A stretch of DNA of 64,000 bases from Leucobacter insecticola (GTDB taxonomy: Bacteria; Actinomycetota; Actinomycetes; Actinomycetales; Microbacteriaceae): the NCBI RefSeq assembly GCF_011382965.1, contig NZ_CP049934.1, positions 1,178,001 through 1,242,000 of the forward strand, given 5' to 3'. How positions within the stretch are numbered: position 1 is the first letter of the stretch; every line of letters begins with the position of its first letter. Below the pieces are notes generated by a model. That model was given only the letters and a program-made list of their open reading frames with translations, had not been told where the DNA came from and made no database searches. The position numbers were made by a program, and so were the translations under genes. Positions 61,414-64,000 of this stretch are shown piece after piece.

Positions 61414-64000
61414 TCAGGCCTCCGTTTCGTCGAAGAGGTCGTGGATGGAAGAAGGTTCTTCGCCCTCCTCGTTCTTGAGTCCGCGGGCGGGTGCAAGCCT
61501 GCGACCGACCAGCAAGGCGATCGCACCGGCGAGCGCGGCCAGTCCGGCACCGATCCCGAGCGGCATGATCCAGCCGCCTGCACCGGTCTGAGCAAGGCGG
61601 GTCGACGGTGGAATGGTGGTGACGGTTGTGGTTTCGCCCGGTGCCCCGCACAGGCCCCGGTGGATCACGGTGCCGTCGCGGTCTTTCAGTGTTTCGGTCC
61701 AGTAGTAAGTGCCGACCTTCTCAAATATGACCGGGACTGAGGTGACCTCGCCCGGCCCTTCAACCGTCACGGGGTCGGTCGCGAACACGCGTGTGTCGGT
61801 GGTGCAGACAGGTGTCTGGCCGTCCTGGCGGTAGGCCTCGAAAGTAAGGGTTGCTCCTGCCGGAGGTTTCCCTGTGATGATGGCCGTATCGTGCGCGGGA
61901 TCACCGAGCTGTACCGTCGGGACGGCCTTGGTCGAGACGGTTACCTGTTCTGGCTGCTCGGTCACGACGGTTGTCTCACCCGGTGCCCCACACCTGCCTT
62001 GTGACAGCACCGATCCGGCCTTGTCGTACAGCGTCTCAACCCAGTACACGTTGCCTGGCTGGTCGACGCTCGTGCTGCCGGAGCGATAGAGACCTGCTTG
62101 GGTGACAGGGACTCTCTTCGAGGTGAAGAATGGGCTCTCGCACACCGGGGCGGCATCCCCTGACTGGGGACCGTAGGCACGGAACACGAGGTAGGAGCCG
62201 TCGGGGATCGTGGTACCTTGCACGAGCGCTGTATCCTCGAACTCCTCACCCACCAGCGCGGTCGGGGTGGCTTGCGTAATGACCGACACAGGCTGTTTAG
62301 CGCCCGGGACGAAGAACCGCTCCCAGATGTCGCCCGGTGAACTGATGTAAGGCTGTACCCGGTCGTCGCCAGCGAAGCTGGTAACGATGACGTAATAGCC
62401 GGGCTCGGTCGGCTCGATCCGTTCGGTGTCGTCGTAGCCGATGTTGTAGACGCCGTTCTTTGCCGGGGTCTCTATGCTCGTCAGCACAGGAGCCGAGGCC
62501 AGGTCGAGGTCCGTAGTCAACTCTGTGTCGGATGCGAACGGCCCGTAGACGGTGTGGGTGAGGGTCTTCGTATCCGGCTGCCAGTAGCCGTCACCGGTGA
62601 AGTCAGGATGGTTATCAGGGAACCCCGTGACCGTGATTTTGTCGAACGCCCGACCTCCCTCGTGCACGTTGTACTCACGCATTTCCGAAGTGATCGTCAA
62701 CGGCCAACGCACCGAATGTGTTTCCACGTTGATGCCGTACTGGTCTTGCCAGTCGGCGGCGAGGAACGGGCGCACCCATTCCGGCTGCGCGCTCTTGCGC
62801 ACCTGCCAGACCCACGTCACGAATCCGCCAGACAGGACAGTCGCTTTCGGGGATGTGTAGGTGCCTGGGCCGGTTGCGGTCACCTGCACGGTGCCCAGAG
62901 CAACGGCATCCACAGGAATTTGCGTGCCTTCGACAGGTGGGAGGGTGCCGGGCACCTGGTAAGCGGTGCCCTCGAACACGACCGGGATGTGCGTGCCGCC
63001 CTGCTTGAGCCAAGCCCCATTCGTTGAGGAGACAGTGATGGTGTCGGTGACCTCATCGCCCGGCTTCACGAGCTTCCCATTTGCCTTCGATACTGCTTCC
63101 GGCTGGAACGGCACGACGTTGGTCTCGGCCACACGCCCATACCGGTCGGTGAAGAAATCAGCCAGGTACTTCGCATTGCTGCCCTGCTTTTTCTTATCGA
63201 TCTGCCACACCCACGTGTAGAAACCCGACTCCGGTGCCGTGATACCGGGAGAAACGACCGTGCCTGCTCCGGTGAGAGTGGCCTGCACCCGACCCGCGAC
63301 CGGAGTACCCACCGGAGGTGCGTCCGCTTCGGAAGGCTGCTCATCCAGCGGCCCATACAAGGTGCCATCCGCTACAACGGGCACGGGCTTGCCGTTCACG
63401 ACAATCCAGGTGCCCTTCGTGACAGTGACGGCGAGTCGGTCGGTGAGCTGGTCACCCTGCTGTACGAACTTCGTTACCACCTGGGTTCCAATTTCGGGTT
63501 GGAAGTCCAGTGGGATTACCGGGGAGGATGCCTGGGCGGTCAGCGGCTGGAACGATGCGGTGGCGAGGATGCGTTGAGCGCCGGGCGTATAGAACAAGTC
63601 CACACCGGCTCCGAACCCAGCAGCCTGCGACGACATGACCGCGCTGATCCGGTACTCCGGTACCCCCACCGCAGGAGTGCCGATGATCGGGTAGGTTCCG
63701 GCTCCGAGCGCCTTGGTGCGTGAGCCATCGGCGAAGGTCGCGTCCGTGAGCGTCACCGGCCCGGTCAGCGACCCCGGTGTGGTCCCGATGGTGAGCGTGC
63801 CCTGGTACTGGTCTGCCATGGTGACCGCCAGAGCCAACGACGGGTCCGCCACTGCTTCCGTGCGGGCTGCCTCACGAATCGCGCCAAGGTTCGCCATCAC
63901 GATTGCCTGCTGGCTGGCAGGGACTCGCGTGAGCAGTCTCGCGTCGCCACCGTAGGCGACATACGGGTCGTGGTCCGCGACGTCCCACACGAACATTGCT
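61414..64000 (-). CDS. LAxTG wall-anchored surface protein of the mobile element, C-terminal part
   Basis: At least 861 residues; the N-terminus lies beyond the right edge. The visible part has repeated beta domains, including two copies ending in TWVWQIDK and TWVWQVRK about 150 residues apart and two with paired motifs around CGAPGETTVVTEQP and CGAPGETTTVTTIP. The C-terminal signal is LAQTGAGG, a hydrophobic helix (GIGAGLAALAGAIALLVG), then RRLAPARGLK and an acidic tail. This is an LAxTG sortase signal, like the protein at 16662. On a conjugative element it may promote mating-pair contact or adhesion. Confidence 0.85.
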   Translation of the reverse strand, partial: AMFVWDVADHDPYVAYGGDARLLTRVPASQQAIVMANLGAIREAARTEAVADPSLALAVTMADQYQGTLTIGTTPGSLTGPVTLTDATFADGSRTKALGAGTYPIIGTPAVGVPEYRISAVMSSQAAGFGAGVDLFYTPGAQRILATASFQPLTAQASSPVIPLDFQPEIGTQVVTKFVQQGDQLTDRLAVTVTKGTWIVVNGKPVPVVADGTLYGPLDEQPSEADAPPVGTPVAGRVQATLTGAGTVVSPGITAPESGFYTWVWQIDKKKQGSNAKYLADFFTDRYGRVAETNVVPFQPEAVSKANGKLVKPGDEVTDTITVSSTNGAWLKQGGTHIPVVFEGTAYQVPGTLPPVEGTQIPVDAVALGTVQVTATGPGTYTSPKATVLSGGFVTWVWQVRKSAQPEWVRPFLAADWQDQYGINVETHSVRWPLTITSEMREYNVHEGGRAFDKITVTGFPDNHPDFTGDGYWQPDTKTLTHTVYGPFASDTELTTDLDLASAPVLTSIETPAKNGVYNIGYDDTERIEPTEPGYYVIVTSFAGDDRVQPYISSPGDIWERFFVPGAKQPVSVITQATPTALVGEEFEDTALVQGTTIPDGSYLVFRAYGPQSGDAAPVCESPFFTSKRVPVTQAGLYRSGSTSVDQPGNVYWVETLYDKAGSVLSQGRCGAPGETTVVTEQPEQVTVSTKAVPTVQLGDPAHDTAIITGKPPAGATLTFEAYRQDGQTPVCTTDTRVFATDPVTVEGPGEVTSVPVIFEKVGTYYWTETLKDRDGTVIHRGLCGAPGETTTVTTIPPSTRLAQTGAGGWIMPLGIGAGLAALAGAIALLVGRRLAPARGLKNEEGEEPSSIHDLFDETEA

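Overview
The window comes from a high-GC actinobacterium, most probably of the family Microbacteriaceae and plausibly Leucobacter or a close relative. The evidence is the rRNA sequences, the gene order HAD phosphatase - tlyA - nadK - recN - pyrG - nudix - xerD - parA - scpA - scpB - rluB - tyrA - cmk - der, and surface proteins ending in an LAxTG sorting signal. The genus is an inference, because no database search was possible.

Positions 1-16145 are an accessory catabolic region. A minus-strand operon encodes an amino-acid-type ABC transporter (binding lipoprotein, permease, ATPase), a ThDP decarboxylase resembling 2-ketoarginine decarboxylase, and the start of an M20 amidohydrolase. A divergent plus-strand operon encodes a TetR regulator, an M20 deacylase and a PLP aminotransferase. 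After a divergent Lrp/AsnC regulator come a YtcJ-like amidohydrolase, an MHS-type MFS transporter, a second ThDP decarboxylase, a D-2-hydroxyacid dehydrogenase and an agmatinase/guanidinobutyrase-family ureohydrolase. The set suggests uptake and breakdown of arginine-like or acylated guanidino compounds, ending in urea release.

Positions 16662-21722 encode a 1686-residue secreted, wall-anchored protein with six repeats of about 124 residues. After it lie a terminator, a palindromic repeat, a stretch without recognisable genes and a frameshifted PLP decarboxylase. A complete 16S-23S-5S operon occupies about 24095-29727, and both long rRNAs are flanked by complementary processing stems. It is followed by an Arg/Asp-rich repeat protein and the housekeeping block (31631-49016) for tRNA/rRNA modification, NADP and CTP synthesis, DNA repair, chromosome segregation, tyrosine synthesis and ribosome assembly.

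Positions 49285-56011 hold small stress, envelope and efflux genes: a TraR/DksA-type zinc protein, two small membrane or lipoproteins, a DHA2 MFS pump with its TetR regulator and operator, rraA, a lysoplasmalogenase homologue, a NUDIX-NYN fusion, a PhnA-type protein and a PPOX-fold flavoprotein. At 56222 there is a tRNA-Pro(GGG), and from 56503 to the window end a same-strand run of integrase, excisionase, DUF4913-like protein, SSB, TraG/VirD4 ATPase, an unknown protein and a second LAxTG surface protein. This is one end of an integrative conjugative element inserted at the tRNA.

Two patterns cut across the map. First, six genes, among them the normally essential scpA, cmk and der, carry single-base deletions that a G or C restored to a homopolymer would repair. 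This points to sequencing error rather than decay. Second, four intergenic repeats of unrelated sequence share one architecture: two direct copies at a 19-nt period followed by two inverted copies at the same 19-nt period, each just downstream of a plus-strand gene. With a separate 168-bp hairpin element after the lipoprotein at 41368-41883, these are the best candidates for something undescribed.
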